Notes: generated by a model from the letters alone, not told the origin. Shown: positions 17,969-26,534, counted from the stretch's first letter. The stretch is DNA of 64,000 bases from CAJCIS01 sp965276755 (GCA_965276755.1 OZ255625.1:2046001-2110000), one strand, 5' to 3'. Numbers and translations: made by a program.

Positions 17969-18718
17969 ATGCCACATCCAAACCCCATCCCCCTCCTCAC
18001 CCTAGCCCTCCTCCTCCCCACCGCCTGCGCGCTCCACCCCCCCACCTGTCCGCCGCCCCCCGCAATAACCCTCCTGGGCGAGCAGCATGACAGCGCCCCC
18101 GACCACGCCTGGGAACTCGCCACCATCACCCGCCTCCACGCCGCCCGCCCCACCCTGATCCTCGCCGCCGAGATGTTCCCCCGCGCCGCCCAGCCCACGC
18201 TGGACCAATGGAGCGCCGGCCACCTCACCGAACAAGCCTTCCTCACGCAGACGGACTGGCACGCCTATTGGGGGTTCGACCCCGCCCTCTACATGCCCAT
18301 CTGGCGCTTCGCCCGGGACCACCAGATGCCCATCGTCGCGCTCAACGTGTCCCACCACCTCTCGCACGCAACCGCCCACGCCGGCTGGGCCGCCATCCCG
18401 CCCGAGCAGCGCGAGGGCATCACCACCCCGGCCCCCGCCACCCCGGCCTACCGCGCCACCCTTGCCACCGAGATGTCCGGCCACGCCGGCCCGCCCATGA
18501 GCCCCGCCCGCCTGGACCATTTCATAGACGCCCAGCTGCTTTGGGACGGCGCCATGGCCCAGGCCATCGCTGCGGAGCACGCGGCAATCCCCAATCGACC
18601 CATCATCGCCATCATGGGTGCCGGCCACCTGGCCCCAGACGGCGGCGTGCCGCGCCAATTGGCGGCACTCGGCGTCACGGGCGTGTCCGTGAACCTGCCG
18701 CCACAGACTTGCCGCTAG
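17969..18718 (+). CDS. ChaN-family (haem-binding/Tiki-like) lipoprotein
   Basis: Protein of 249 aa. A short signal peptide leads to Cys in LLPTACALH, a weak lipobox. The ChaN domain starts with ITLLGEQHDSAPDHAWELAT and continues with LAAEMFPRAAQPTLDQWSAG and IIAIMGAGHLAPDGGVPRQL. ChaN of Campylobacter binds haem and the fold is shared with Tiki proteases. No Shine-Dalgarno is visible because a palindromic repeat directly abuts the start, so translation may be weak or controlled by the hairpin. Confidence 0.78.
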   Translation: MPHPNPIPLLTLALLLPTACALHPPTCPPPPAITLLGEQHDSAPDHAWELATITRLHAARPTLILAAEMFPRAAQPTLDQWSAGHLTEQAFLTQTDWHAYWGFDPALYMPIWRFARDHQMPIVALNVSHHLSHATAHAGWAAIPPEQREGITTPAPATPAYRATLATEMSGHAGPPMSPARLDHFIDAQLLWDGAMAQAIAAEHAAIPNRPIIAIMGAGHLAPDGGVPRQLAALGVTGVSVNLPPQTCR

Positions 18719-18761
18719 AACGTCCCAGATCTACCGCAAAAGCCCCGCGCGTGCACCGCAC

Positions 18762-19946
18762 TCAGCGCGGCTCGCTATCGCAAGCACTCTTGTGTCCCTC
18801 GTCCGTCCCATGCTGCCCAGCCCGCAATAACGGCAACAAGCGGCAGAATATATGCGCCGGCACATCGGGCGCGGTCGACCCGTTGAGCAAAATCGCGATC
18901 GTTTCATTCAGCGCAATCTGATGGAACACCGCGGCCTGGAAGCCGACGCCGTTGCCGGTATGGCCCCACCATCCGCCAAGCTCGCCCATCCCAAGCCCAT
19001 ACCGGTCGTAAAGCGGGCTGTTCGGATCCGCCGCAATCGGCCTCGCCATGAATCGCTCACGCTGCAGCGCGTGCGGCAGCAGCGTTCCGTTGGCCAAAGC
19101 GGTTCCCCACGTGGCAAGATCGCCAATCGTCGCGGCCATGGCACCCGCAAAACTCAATGCCGAAGGATTGAGCGCAACCGGCACGGGGGCATCCTCGAAC
19201 ATATCCTGATACCCGGTGACACTTGGACGCGGCAGTGCCACGGCGGTCAGGTAGCGCGTCGTGCTCAAACCCAAAGGTGTCAGAATGTCACCTTCCAATA
19301 CCGCCTCGAAATTCCTTCCTGAGAGAACTTCGACAAGCTGGCCAAGGAGCAGCGTGTTGGTGTTCGAATACTGATATTGCGTGCCCGGCGGAAAGACAAT
19401 CGCCGGATGCTTTGAACTGTGCAGCGCGTAGCGTAACAGTTCATCGATGGCCCAGTGGCGCAGGGGATCGCCGCTTAATCTACGGACGAAATCCTCATCC
19501 GAAACGTAATTGTAAAGACCCGAGGTCATGCCGGCAAGTTCGCGAATAGTGATGATCTCACCATCCGGCACGTTCGGCAGGTATTTGCCGATTGCATCGT
19601 CCAGCGTCACGGCGCCGTGGCTTGCCGCAATCAACTGAAGCACCGCTGTCACGACGAAAGATTTCGTGACGCTGCGGATCGCAAAATAGTCGCCCGTGCC
19701 GACAGGCCGTCCCTTCGCGACATTTCCCAGCCCGAAGGTCCTCACCCATTGATGATCGGGCGTATAAATGGCGACGGCTGCCCCTGGAACATGAAACTCG
19801 TGCAAGGCTGCCTCGATGACCCGGCCATATCCCAAGCCGGCCGGCGGAGCATCGGCCGCGGCAGCACCGTGCATAGGTCCGGCCAAGGCCACGAGCGACG
19901 CCAGCACAACGACCACCCGGCCCATCAGCCGTAACGGCATGCTCAT
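18762..19946 (-). CDS. Serine hydrolase, beta-lactamase/PBP class C family
   Basis: Secreted protein of 394 aa with a signal peptide (to about HGAAAADAPP). The three active-site motifs are visible: SVTK (nucleophile Ser and Lys), YSN in QYQYSNTNT, and HTG in WWGHTGNGVGF. Class C beta-lactamases, D-aminopeptidases and esterases share this fold, so the substrate is open. ATG 19946 is taken; ATG 19970 and 19940 are alternatives. It is followed on the same strand by no close partner. Confidence 0.85.
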   Translation of the reverse strand: MSMPLRLMGRVVVVLASLVALAGPMHGAAAADAPPAGLGYGRVIEAALHEFHVPGAAVAIYTPDHQWVRTFGLGNVAKGRPVGTGDYFAIRSVTKSFVVTAVLQLIAASHGAVTLDDAIGKYLPNVPDGEIITIRELAGMTSGLYNYVSDEDFVRRLSGDPLRHWAIDELLRYALHSSKHPAIVFPPGTQYQYSNTNTLLLGQLVEVLSGRNFEAVLEGDILTPLGLSTTRYLTAVALPRPSVTGYQDMFEDAPVPVALNPSALSFAGAMAATIGDLATWGTALANGTLLPHALQRERFMARPIAADPNSPLYDRYGLGMGELGGWWGHTGNGVGFQAAVFHQIALNETIAILLNGSTAPDVPAHIFCRLLPLLRAGQHGTDEGHKSACDSEPR

Positions 19947-19988
19947 GGTGATCACGGTCCCACGTTGCATCCGCCTTGCCGCACGCCG

Positions 19989-22031
19989 CTATTCCACCGG
20001 GCTGCGCGCGCTCAGGCTGTAGATGGGCCCGTCTTTCTGACCGATCGGTTTCGTCGTTTCATTGGCGTACTCGCACCACGGCGCGCCAGAAGACACGGTA
20101 CAGCCTATCACGCTTTTGTCGTAGCCCTGGGCGTTCGGCCAGAACGGCCAGATCGGCTGCGGCGGCACCAGTGCATTCTTGATCTTGACCTCATAGGTCA
20201 CGCCGTTGCTGTCTTGCAGCGTCACCTTGCAAGGAAAATTGCTGATGGCCGGATCGATGCCGATCGCAAAGGCGTCCTTGGACGCCGGAAAATCCATGTT
20301 CGGCCGCGTGGTGCAGATGCCGTATTTCGCCCAGCTCGATGTTTTCGTCGCCGGGCCAAGGTAGATGCCGATATCCCATTGCGAGTACGGCTGTGGTACT
20401 GTGGGAAGGACCTTCGTCGTATTGGGCAGTCCCTCGGCACCACCAACGGCGAATATCAGGCCACTCCCGGAGTTGGACTGGAACGCGGTCTTGTCGTCGA
20501 TCGAAAAGGCATACGCGTTCGAATCCAGGCCATTCGCCATTACCGGGTCATGCACCATGGGTGTATAGGGGTTGAAGACCTTGTCGGCCGGTATGCGTGG
20601 TTTGATCTCGTAGTCGTATTGGACCTGGACGTAGCTGATCGGCAGCTTGCTGCCGTGGTCAACGCTGGGCAATTCCTGTGCGTGCGTGGCCGCGCCGTTG
20701 CAGCCGATATTGAATGGCACCCAGCCATAGATGTAGCGGAGCAGCGCGTATTTGTTCGCAGGCACCGGCGGATTGCTGCCCGGCTCCGGCGCCAGATAGT
20801 CGGGATTGGGTGCCACGCAAGACCCTGCGGTAATAAAGGCGCGCCAGCTGCCGTAATTTGCAACGAAGCTCTGATAAAGTGCCGTATAGAAAGTCGACCA
20901 CGCCACCTTGCCCGATACCGGGCACGCAATTGGATCGGCCCCGGTGCAATCCGCCCAGCGCTTCATCATCTCCGTCACCAGCTTTGGCGGCACCGGATTC
21001 TTGGCGTCATAGGGCAGCAATTGCGGAATGTTCTGGCTGGCCAGGTCGCCACCGAAGAAATACGGCTTCATGTAGAAGTTGAACACCGTCTCCGCGGATG
21101 GCACCCGAATGCCTGCCTTGGGATAGAGCAGCGCGCCGTTGACGGTCGGGTTATTATAGACGGGCCAGTTGGTGGGGTCGGCCCCCTGACCCGCGGTCCC
21201 GGCAAACGTCGCCAGGCTTCTGCGAAACTTCGTCACCGAAGCGGTCGTGCCCATATAGCCGATATCGGCGTCAGGCCGGATCGGCTCCATCGCCAGGGGC
21301 AGATAGGCCTGGTCGACGTTGGAGACGTTATAGTTCTGGTTCAGGTTGACGAAGGCGAAGTCTTCCTTCGGTCCTTGCACGGAGGCGAACGTATATTCGT
21401 TCAACTGCGCCGGCGTTTGCGTGCCAAGCTCCGCCTCCGGGGCAACCTGCCAGATTTGCAAGGTGCTGCACAGATTGCCCGGCGTGGCCTTGCGGCACAC
21501 GGGCAGGGGCGACCCGGCCGCGAACTGCACTTGCGGCGTGTTCCGCTCCTTGCCGTAGATATCGGCAAGCGCTTTCGGATCGTCGAATATATACAGCCGG
21601 CCGGACCGCCACCAATCGACGTAGGCATCCGGCGCGCCCGGCAAACGCTTGGACCACCAGGGAAGCTTCACTGACGCGACGCCGCCCTTCGGAATGCCGG
21701 TGACCGGATTGATATAAAGGTGGTAATTGTGTTTCACCGCCAGACATTCCGAGACGATGCCGAGCGCGCGCTGCAGCCAAACATCGCCATCGAAGCACCC
21801 GACGGCGGCTTGCCGGATGATGCTGCCCTGCACGACAACGTAAATCTTGCCGCCGGTGTTGTTGAGGATGCGGACTTCCTTGTTGCATCGCTCCGGCAGG
21901 GCGCCGCCCGTGTCGGGACATTCCGCGGATTGGGCGTGTGCGGCACCGGCCAGGATCGTGCCAGCTATCATCGCCGCCGCCGTCAAGGCACGCCTGCCCG
22001 GCACCGCGCCAAGAGTGACCCTTCGCACCAT
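19989..22031 (-). CDS. Large secreted protein, possibly thaumatin/GH64-like
   Basis: Protein of 680 aa with a signal peptide (to about GAAHAQSA). The N-terminal mature region ILNNTGGKIYVVVQGS, the strand GRLYIFDDP and later NYNVSNVDQAYLPLAME resemble the beta-sandwich of thaumatin-like and GH64 beta-1,3-glucanase proteins. I rate that as a hint only. The rest is rich in Pro, Tyr, Trp and paired Cys (CTGADPIACP, CTVSSGAPWC), as in disulfide-bonded secreted proteins. No catalytic residues were identified. It sits upstream of a serine hydrolase and divergent from an M23 peptidase. Confidence 0.6.
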   Translation of the reverse strand: MVRRVTLGAVPGRRALTAAAMIAGTILAGAAHAQSAECPDTGGALPERCNKEVRILNNTGGKIYVVVQGSIIRQAAVGCFDGDVWLQRALGIVSECLAVKHNYHLYINPVTGIPKGGVASVKLPWWSKRLPGAPDAYVDWWRSGRLYIFDDPKALADIYGKERNTPQVQFAAGSPLPVCRKATPGNLCSTLQIWQVAPEAELGTQTPAQLNEYTFASVQGPKEDFAFVNLNQNYNVSNVDQAYLPLAMEPIRPDADIGYMGTTASVTKFRRSLATFAGTAGQGADPTNWPVYNNPTVNGALLYPKAGIRVPSAETVFNFYMKPYFFGGDLASQNIPQLLPYDAKNPVPPKLVTEMMKRWADCTGADPIACPVSGKVAWSTFYTALYQSFVANYGSWRAFITAGSCVAPNPDYLAPEPGSNPPVPANKYALLRYIYGWVPFNIGCNGAATHAQELPSVDHGSKLPISYVQVQYDYEIKPRIPADKVFNPYTPMVHDPVMANGLDSNAYAFSIDDKTAFQSNSGSGLIFAVGGAEGLPNTTKVLPTVPQPYSQWDIGIYLGPATKTSSWAKYGICTTRPNMDFPASKDAFAIGIDPAISNFPCKVTLQDSNGVTYEVKIKNALVPPQPIWPFWPNAQGYDKSVIGCTVSSGAPWCEYANETTKPIGQKDGPIYSLSARSPVE

Positions 22032-22471
22032 GTTTCGCTATCCCTGTGCCATGCACGTCACAACGAGATGGAAGCCCGGCCGAGCCAGCCTACGCTGGAT
22101 CGCCGACACATTCCATTCCCTTTGTTCCTTCTCCGCAAGCGTTTTTCCTCGATCATGGGGGGCTGGAGCATGTTTTCGGACGGGTGAACCCATCTGGTCC
22201 GAACATGCCCTAATGCAAGCGGGCCTCCGAAGGTTGACCCTGCCTGCATCCGTATGCGGCATCGTTGCGCGTTGGCGTTGTCTCGATGCCGGCGCGCGTA
22301 ACCCGCCAATCGCCGGTCATCCCACAGATGAGCGCCTTCGTCGTTGGCCGATTCCTCGGCCTGCGGCCGCGAAATCAGCGTCATGCACGCGGGCGCCGGC
22401 GCCGCACTGGCTGGCTATCTGGCGCAGTGATCTGCTAAGGCGCTATAACACCTCCACGAGAGCGGCAAGCG
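22032..22471. other. Intergenic region without a recognised gene
   Basis: This 440-base gap lies between two divergent secreted-protein genes. Small open frames here overlap each other and have no family features or ribosome binding sites. It presumably holds both promoters; no clear -35/-10 pair or operator was found. Confidence 0.5.
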
Positions 22472-23743
22472 ATGATCTGCAAGACGTTCGCCAGCACGGG
22501 TAGCACGCGCTTTGTGCGGGCGGCACGACAATGGCTCGCTGCGGCAGCGCTGGGAGCGGCGGGATTTGCCACTTGCGCGGCATCCGCGCAGTCGCTCAGG
22601 CCCGATGAAGTCCTGAGCACAATAAGCCTGAACGCCCTGGCAGCGCCTGAGCCCGTGTTGGGCGCCGATAATCGCATCCATCTCGCCTACGAATTGCTCG
22701 CCAGCAACCCAAATCCGCTGTTCGTCACGCTCGACAAGGTCGAGGCGATCGACAACCAAGGCCATGCATGGGAGACAATGGCCGGCGTAAAACTCGCTGC
22801 CATGCTGACCCTGCAAGCCGGGACCGGCACCACGATGCGGCCAGGCGGCGCCGCCCTTATCTTCATGGACGCGAGCTTTCCCGCCGGTTCGCGCCTGCCG
22901 CCATCAATTGCCGCGCGCGTCACGCTCACCAGAGCCTTGGCTGGTCCGGATGGCAAGCCCGCGCCTTATCCTCCGCATGCGGGGTTGCCCGCAACGATCA
23001 ACTTCGTCGGCGCCAAGACAAGCGTTTCTTCGGCCTCTGCCGTCGTAATCGACCCGCCGCTGCGCGGGCCGGGCTGGGCGGCGGTAAATGGGTGCTGCGA
23101 TGCTCTGACCTCGCATCGCAGCGCGGCCATGGCGGTCAATGGCATCCTGCGCATCGGGCAACGTTTTGCCATCGACTGGGTGCAACTCCGGCCCGATGGG
23201 CGTCTCTTCGCCGGCGAACGCACCCGCCTCGACAGCTATGCGTATTTCGGTGCGCCCGTTTACGCCGTTGCCGACGGCACCGTGGTCAATATCTACCGCG
23301 ATGCGCAGGAGCAGGTCCCTGGTGTCGTCAAGGGCATCACGCCTGCCGATATTGGCGGCAACATGATCGTAGTGGATATCGGCGGCGGTAATTATGCCTT
23401 CTTCGCGCACCTCAAGCCTGGAAGTCTCAAGGTGGCACTTGGCCAACACGTATCGAGAGGCCAGGTTATCGCCCAGCTCGGCAACACGGGCAATACGGAC
23501 GCGCCGCATTTGCACTTCCATGTCATGGACGGCCTCTCGCCGCTCAATTCCAATGGACGCCCCTATGTTTTCAGCCGCTTTGCCGTGCGCGGATCGTTGG
23601 AGGCGGCGGGAATGGGGCCGGCTTTCACGGACGGCAAGCCGGCCATCATCAAGTCCAGTCCCTTTGACGGCCCCCACACCAGGCAATTGCCGCTAAACGC
23701 CGAACTTGTAGATTTTGCAATGAAGGAACCCAACCAAAAATAA
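22472..23743 (+). CDS. M23 (LytM-like) metallopeptidase
   Basis: Protein of 423 aa with a signal peptide (to about CAASAQS). An N-terminal beta-rich domain (about residues 45-200) precedes the M23 core: YFGAPVYAVADGTVVNIYRD, GGNYAFFAHLKPGSLKV and the zinc motif HLHFHVMDG. Such enzymes cut peptidoglycan cross-links, though some are inactive regulators; the HxH motif here is intact. It ends right beside a family-1 repeat and 97 bases before the target duplication of the IS1-family transposon. Confidence 0.85.
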   Translation: MICKTFASTGSTRFVRAARQWLAAAALGAAGFATCAASAQSLRPDEVLSTISLNALAAPEPVLGADNRIHLAYELLASNPNPLFVTLDKVEAIDNQGHAWETMAGVKLAAMLTLQAGTGTTMRPGGAALIFMDASFPAGSRLPPSIAARVTLTRALAGPDGKPAPYPPHAGLPATINFVGAKTSVSSASAVVIDPPLRGPGWAAVNGCCDALTSHRSAAMAVNGILRIGQRFAIDWVQLRPDGRLFAGERTRLDSYAYFGAPVYAVADGTVVNIYRDAQEQVPGVVKGITPADIGGNMIVVDIGGGNYAFFAHLKPGSLKVALGQHVSRGQVIAQLGNTGNTDAPHLHFHVMDGLSPLNSNGRPYVFSRFAVRGSLEAAGMGPAFTDGKPAIIKSSPFDGPHTRQLPLNAELVDFAMKEPNQK

Positions 23744-23789
23744 AGACGGTGGGTTTGGGGGGCATGGCACATCCCCCCCAAACTCATCT
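23744..23789. repeat. Family-1 half element after the M23 gene
   Basis: Right-arm-type copy (GGTTTGGGGGGCATGGCACA then TCCCCCCAAACTCATC) starting directly after the TAA stop. It may terminate the M23 transcript. Confidence 0.8.
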
Positions 23790-23839
23790 TGCTATCAGGG
23801 CCCAATTATCACACCGGAGTGGCCTCGGCCAAGCGATCA

Positions 23840-23847
23840 GGCGAGAG
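23840..23847. repeat. Left target-site duplication GGCGAGAG
   Basis: The 8 bases abut the left terminal inverted repeat and recur exactly at 26561-26568, after the right end. This length is what IS1-family transposition produces. Confidence 0.93.
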
Positions 23848-23873
23848 GGTAGTGCCTCAATTTGAAATCAGCC
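23848..23873. repeat. Left terminal inverted repeat of the transposon
   Basis: Begins GGTAGTGCCTCAATTTGAAA and matches the reverse complement of 26535-26560 at 22 of 26 positions. The barstar-like gene's TGA falls inside it. Confidence 0.92.
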
Positions 23874-24179
23874 CTTAGAACCGCGAGCCAAACTAACATC
23901 AATGTCGCTGCCAATCCGCGTGTAGCGATCAGCCCTGGCCTCGCTCAGCACTAGCGTCATCAAGTCGATGTAGTTGACAACCTCAATCGGAGCGTTTTCG
24001 GGGCAAGCCACTTGTATATGGTAGGGCGGTTGGAGGCGGTTGCAGCCGTCCCAGAAAATCGTATCGACAAATGCATCAGGACTATTGCCTTGCCAGTCAG
24101 GCGCCCCAATGGCCGCGCGAAGCGCGTTAAGGAAGTCTAGGGGCGTAGACCATCCTGCCGCATCAAGCTGAACTAGCAT
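23868..24179 (-). CDS. Barstar-like (ribonuclease inhibitor) family protein
   Basis: Small acidic protein of 103 aa resembling barstar-family immunity proteins: DFLNALRAAIGAPDWQGNSP, then DAFVDTIFWDG and LQPPYHIQV. Barstar blocks the RNase barnase, and relatives serve as immunity proteins to toxic nucleases. No barnase gene is nearby. ATG 24179 is 4 bases after the transposase stop and has AAGGTGG upstream, so the two are translated together. Longer in-frame starts lie inside the transposase gene. The family call rests on motif resemblance. Confidence 0.6.
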   Translation of the reverse strand: MLVQLDAAGWSTPLDFLNALRAAIGAPDWQGNSPDAFVDTIFWDGCNRLQPPYHIQVACPENAPIEVVNYIDLMTLVLSEARADRYTRIGSDIDVSLARGSKG

Positions 24180-24183
24180 TGAT

Positions 24184-25071
24184 TCACGCCACCTTCGGCT
24201 GGCGCGGCTTGTAAGGGCCGCGCTTCTTCGTAGGGGCCTCTGCGGCATCCACCAGTGCCACAATGTCCTTCACTTCCCAAAGCTGATTGGTCACACCCGC
24301 CGCCACCGCTGGCGTGCAGCGCAGCGTCTTATGCATCCGCACGAAGTTATAAAACGTGAAGTAGAGGGCCAGCGCATGAAGGTGGTTCTCGGCCTTCTTC
24401 GAGAACGCGTTTGTCAGGCGCGTGAACCGGCGCATGGACATGCGCATGGTGAGGTTCTGGCGCTCAACGTAGGACGTTGACACGTGCTTCTCAGCGGGAT
24501 TGCCGGTGATCGGCGTCTTGACCGCGCCAGTGCACTCAGCGGGGCTGTAGCGGCCCTTGGGACCGGGCGTGTCGCCATAGAGCTTCACGAGTTGGGCGTA
24601 ATCGATATCGGCGCCGAACGCGTCCTCTACGGCATCCAAGTAGGACCTGAGGCCGTCCGTGGTCAGTTGGACCCGGTTTGAGAGGCGGCCTGCCACGTCT
24701 TGCATGAACTCGTGCGCATAACCGGCATCGCGTCCGCCTACGAGGTAGGAGACGATCAGCTTGGAGTCGGCCTCGATTGCGGTCCATGTCCACACATCGC
24801 CAGCATCTTCCGGCGCGGCCTTCGCGGTCGCAACGTTCTTCTGCTTGGCGTAGCAGAAGGCCCAGATTTCATCGGCCTGGATGCGCCGGGCTTTCACGCC
24901 CTTGACCGTGGCGTCGTGGTGGGCGGCGCAAGCCTTGCCCGCGTCCACCAGAAGGGCCGAAACGGTGTTGATGGACACGTCGGCCACGCGGCTGATGGAC
25001 CGCATGGAGGAGCCCTCCACCAGCATGTTGAGGATTTGGACTCGCTTGGCGAGGGGCAGCTTGTTGCTCAT
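24184..25071 (-). CDS. IS1-family DDE transposase (single-ORF type)
   Basis: Transposase of 295 aa. An N-terminal helix-turn-helix (LAKRVQILNMLVEGSSMRSI, then SRVADVSINTVSALL) precedes the DDE core: first Asp in ADEIWAFCYAKQ, second in QLTTDGLRSY, and Glu in SYVERQNLTMRMSMRRFTRL with NAFSKK following. It is one continuous frame, so no programmed frameshift is needed, unlike classical IS1. It is complete and shows no obvious inactivating change. ATG 25071 has AAGGGC upstream. Confidence 0.92.
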   Translation of the reverse strand: MSNKLPLAKRVQILNMLVEGSSMRSISRVADVSINTVSALLVDAGKACAAHHDATVKGVKARRIQADEIWAFCYAKQKNVATAKAAPEDAGDVWTWTAIEADSKLIVSYLVGGRDAGYAHEFMQDVAGRLSNRVQLTTDGLRSYLDAVEDAFGADIDYAQLVKLYGDTPGPKGRYSPAECTGAVKTPITGNPAEKHVSTSYVERQNLTMRMSMRRFTRLTNAFSKKAENHLHALALYFTFYNFVRMHKTLRCTPAVAAGVTNQLWEVKDIVALVDAAEAPTKKRGPYKPRQPKVA

Positions 25072-25119
25072 GCCCTTGTTATAACTAACCTAATCCGAAC
25101 TATCAAGCATTATTTTCAG

Positions 25120-25593
25120 TTATGATTTTCGATCTTTAAAAAGAACGTAAGCGCAAAAAGCCCGCCGATCCGCGATCGGAGCTGCCGAAAAATCCGCTAT
25201 AGCCTGCTCGACCAGGGCGAGATCGTTCTTAACGCCAGACTTAGAAAAATTAGCGACCGGGTTGTAATCTGCGTCGTGCCTTCGCGACTGCATTGTCACA
25301 AAGAGGTTTGCAAAGTCTTCAATTCCCTTGGGAAATTTTGCCAAAACGCCTTTGTTACGGCACTGCCCTTTGGCGTAACCATGCTCAAGCGAGCGAAATA
25401 CCTGATGCCAAGCCTCATTGCTTCTCAGCAACTTATTTGTGCCAATTAGCAAGTTGGCACACTCATGGGTAAGATGATGAAACATCGCGTAATAGGCTGC
25501 GCTTGTGGCACGCCGAAGGCAGGCGCCGGTTGGCCTGCCCTTACCTGCGTTTACTAATATCCAAGCGGTTTGTATTAGATCACGCGGCTTCAA
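25120..25593 (-). CDS. HEPN-like domain protein of a transposon-borne cassette
   Basis: Protein of 157 aa. It shows LRRATSAAYYAMFHHLTHEC near residues 27-46 and RRHDADYNPVANFSKS near 103-118, the helix pair seen in HEPN-like proteins (many are RNases of toxin-antitoxin and defence systems). The classical Rx4-6H catalytic motif is not obvious, so activity is open. The apparent start is TTG 25593, inside the 3' end of the preceding gene (14-base overlap), so expression should be coupled. It is the last of three overlapping genes, 48 bases before the transposase start. Confidence 0.65.
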   Translation of the reverse strand: MKPRDLIQTAWILVNAGKGRPTGACLRRATSAAYYAMFHHLTHECANLLIGTNKLLRSNEAWHQVFRSLEHGYAKGQCRNKGVLAKFPKGIEDFANLFVTMQSRRHDADYNPVANFSKSGVKNDLALVEQAIADFSAAPIADRRAFCAYVLFKDRKS

Positions 25594-25867
25594 AGTCCAT
25601 CTTTGCAGCGTCTTGCTTAGAAATGAAGCTCAACATGGGGAAGCTGGTTGAAGCTGCCTCCGCCAAATTGGACCTGATGTGCCGAGCGAGTCCAAGCATC
25701 TTGCGCTTATCAAGGCAATTTTCTTGTGAAAATACAACCATAATATGAAGGACAGCGTCACCGTCTGCATCGGTGCCGGTCCGAACACTCACGTCAACGG
25801 AACAAGGCGCGAGCTGCTCACGCACCGTGTCTTTAACAATCCCAATGATTTTACCGTCGGTAAGCAC
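25580..25867 (-). CDS. Unknown 95-aa protein, middle gene of the cassette
   Basis: No family was recognised. The protein is small and mixed alpha/beta in look (VKDTVREQLAPCSVDVSVRT, VLHIMVVFSQENCLDKRKML, FPMLSFISKQDAAKMDFEAA). GTG 25867 overlaps the preceding stop as TAGTG and has GAGGTGGGG at proper spacing; GTG 25876 is an alternative giving 98 aa. It overlaps the HEPN-like gene by 14 bases. Its place between a small basic protein and a HEPN-like protein suggests an antitoxin or partner role, which is inference. Confidence 0.65.
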   Translation of the reverse strand: MLTDGKIIGIVKDTVREQLAPCSVDVSVRTGTDADGDAVLHIMVVFSQENCLDKRKMLGLARHIRSNLAEAASTSFPMLSFISKQDAAKMDFEAA

Positions 25868-26085
25868 TATCCCCACCTCGCCGCCGCAGCCTTTCGGGCC
25901 ACGGCCGAGCGATCCTTCTTGCTCATGCTTTCGGCCCGCGCCTTCGCCCCGGCCAGCCCGCTACGGACCTTGCCAGAAGGAGGGCGGACCTCCTCTACCT
26001 CCTCACCTGTCGCGATTCTCGCGACCTTCATGGCCGCGCCGATTAGATCGGCTGGCCTATGTTCGCCCCTCGGGCCTGTTGGCAT
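25867..26085 (-). CDS. Small AAARW-motif protein, first gene of the cassette
   Basis: Protein of 72 aa beginning MPTGPRGEHRPADLIGAAMK and ending SKKDRSAVARKAAAARWG. This layout (RPAD...A..VARIATGE, then a Lys/Ala-rich tail ending in AAARW) recurs in small proteins of mobile DNA; the basic tail suggests nucleic-acid binding. ATG 26085 has GGAG 7 bases upstream; an earlier start at 26106 lacks one. It overlaps the next gene by one base (TAGTG) and may be the regulator of the cassette. Confidence 0.65.
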   Translation of the reverse strand: MPTGPRGEHRPADLIGAAMKVARIATGEEVEEVRPPSGKVRSGLAGAKARAESMSKKDRSAVARKAAAARWG

Positions 26086-26111
26086 TCTGTTCTCCGTCGT
26101 GCACACGGGTA

Positions 26112-26132
26112 GGATATGCTTGTGACATACCC
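26112..26132. promoter_or_regulatory. Dyad upstream of the cassette, candidate operator
   Basis: GGATATG and CATACCC form inverted half-sites (6 of 7 paired) separated by 7 bases, 27 bases upstream of the first cassette gene. Toxin-antitoxin operons are often autorepressed at such sites. Weak -35/-10-like boxes (TTGTAT-N17-TACATA, minus strand) lie just beyond. Confidence 0.35.
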
Positions 26133-26534
26133 TATGTAGGCCAGAACGCCGTGGGATACAACCATAATCTCAATAAAATCAGTATGTTAGAGATATCAAA
26201 GACTTACGTGGCGAAACTGGATGGCAGTGAAAAAGTCGTAGAAATGCCTTTTTAAACGGCTCCCCCCAGAAAACCTTGTTTGAGCCTCAAACATGAAATT
26301 ACGTCGCGAGCCTGTTTCTGGTCATTTAATTACTAGGTAACCGAGCAGCATTTATCTAACGTTGCGCAGATTGCCAAACACTAATGTCACAGTGGTCGGA
26401 ATTGAGTTGACGAATCGGCGCATATTCTGAGTGAGCTATCTGGCGCCGAGACGCGTGGCTGCGGCAGTTTGAGACGCTCGTGTGAGGCTGACCCCGAGTC
26501 AAAGCCGCGCATGCTCACAAAAGCGCGATGCAGT
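26133..26534. other. Non-coding A/T-rich right part of the transposon
   Basis: About 400 bases without a credible gene. It contains a perfect 7-bp hairpin (TGTTTGA-GCC-TCAAACA, 26277-26293) and a 23-residue open frame at 26184-26255 with no recognised relatives. The cassette promoter probably lies at its left edge. It could be remnant DNA of a lost passenger gene. Confidence 0.45.

Noticed and set aside
25773..26255. Plus-strand 160-codon frame over the AAARW gene
   Set aside because: Opposite to a gene with family motifs, a proper ribosome binding site and coupled neighbours; the plus frame has none of these.
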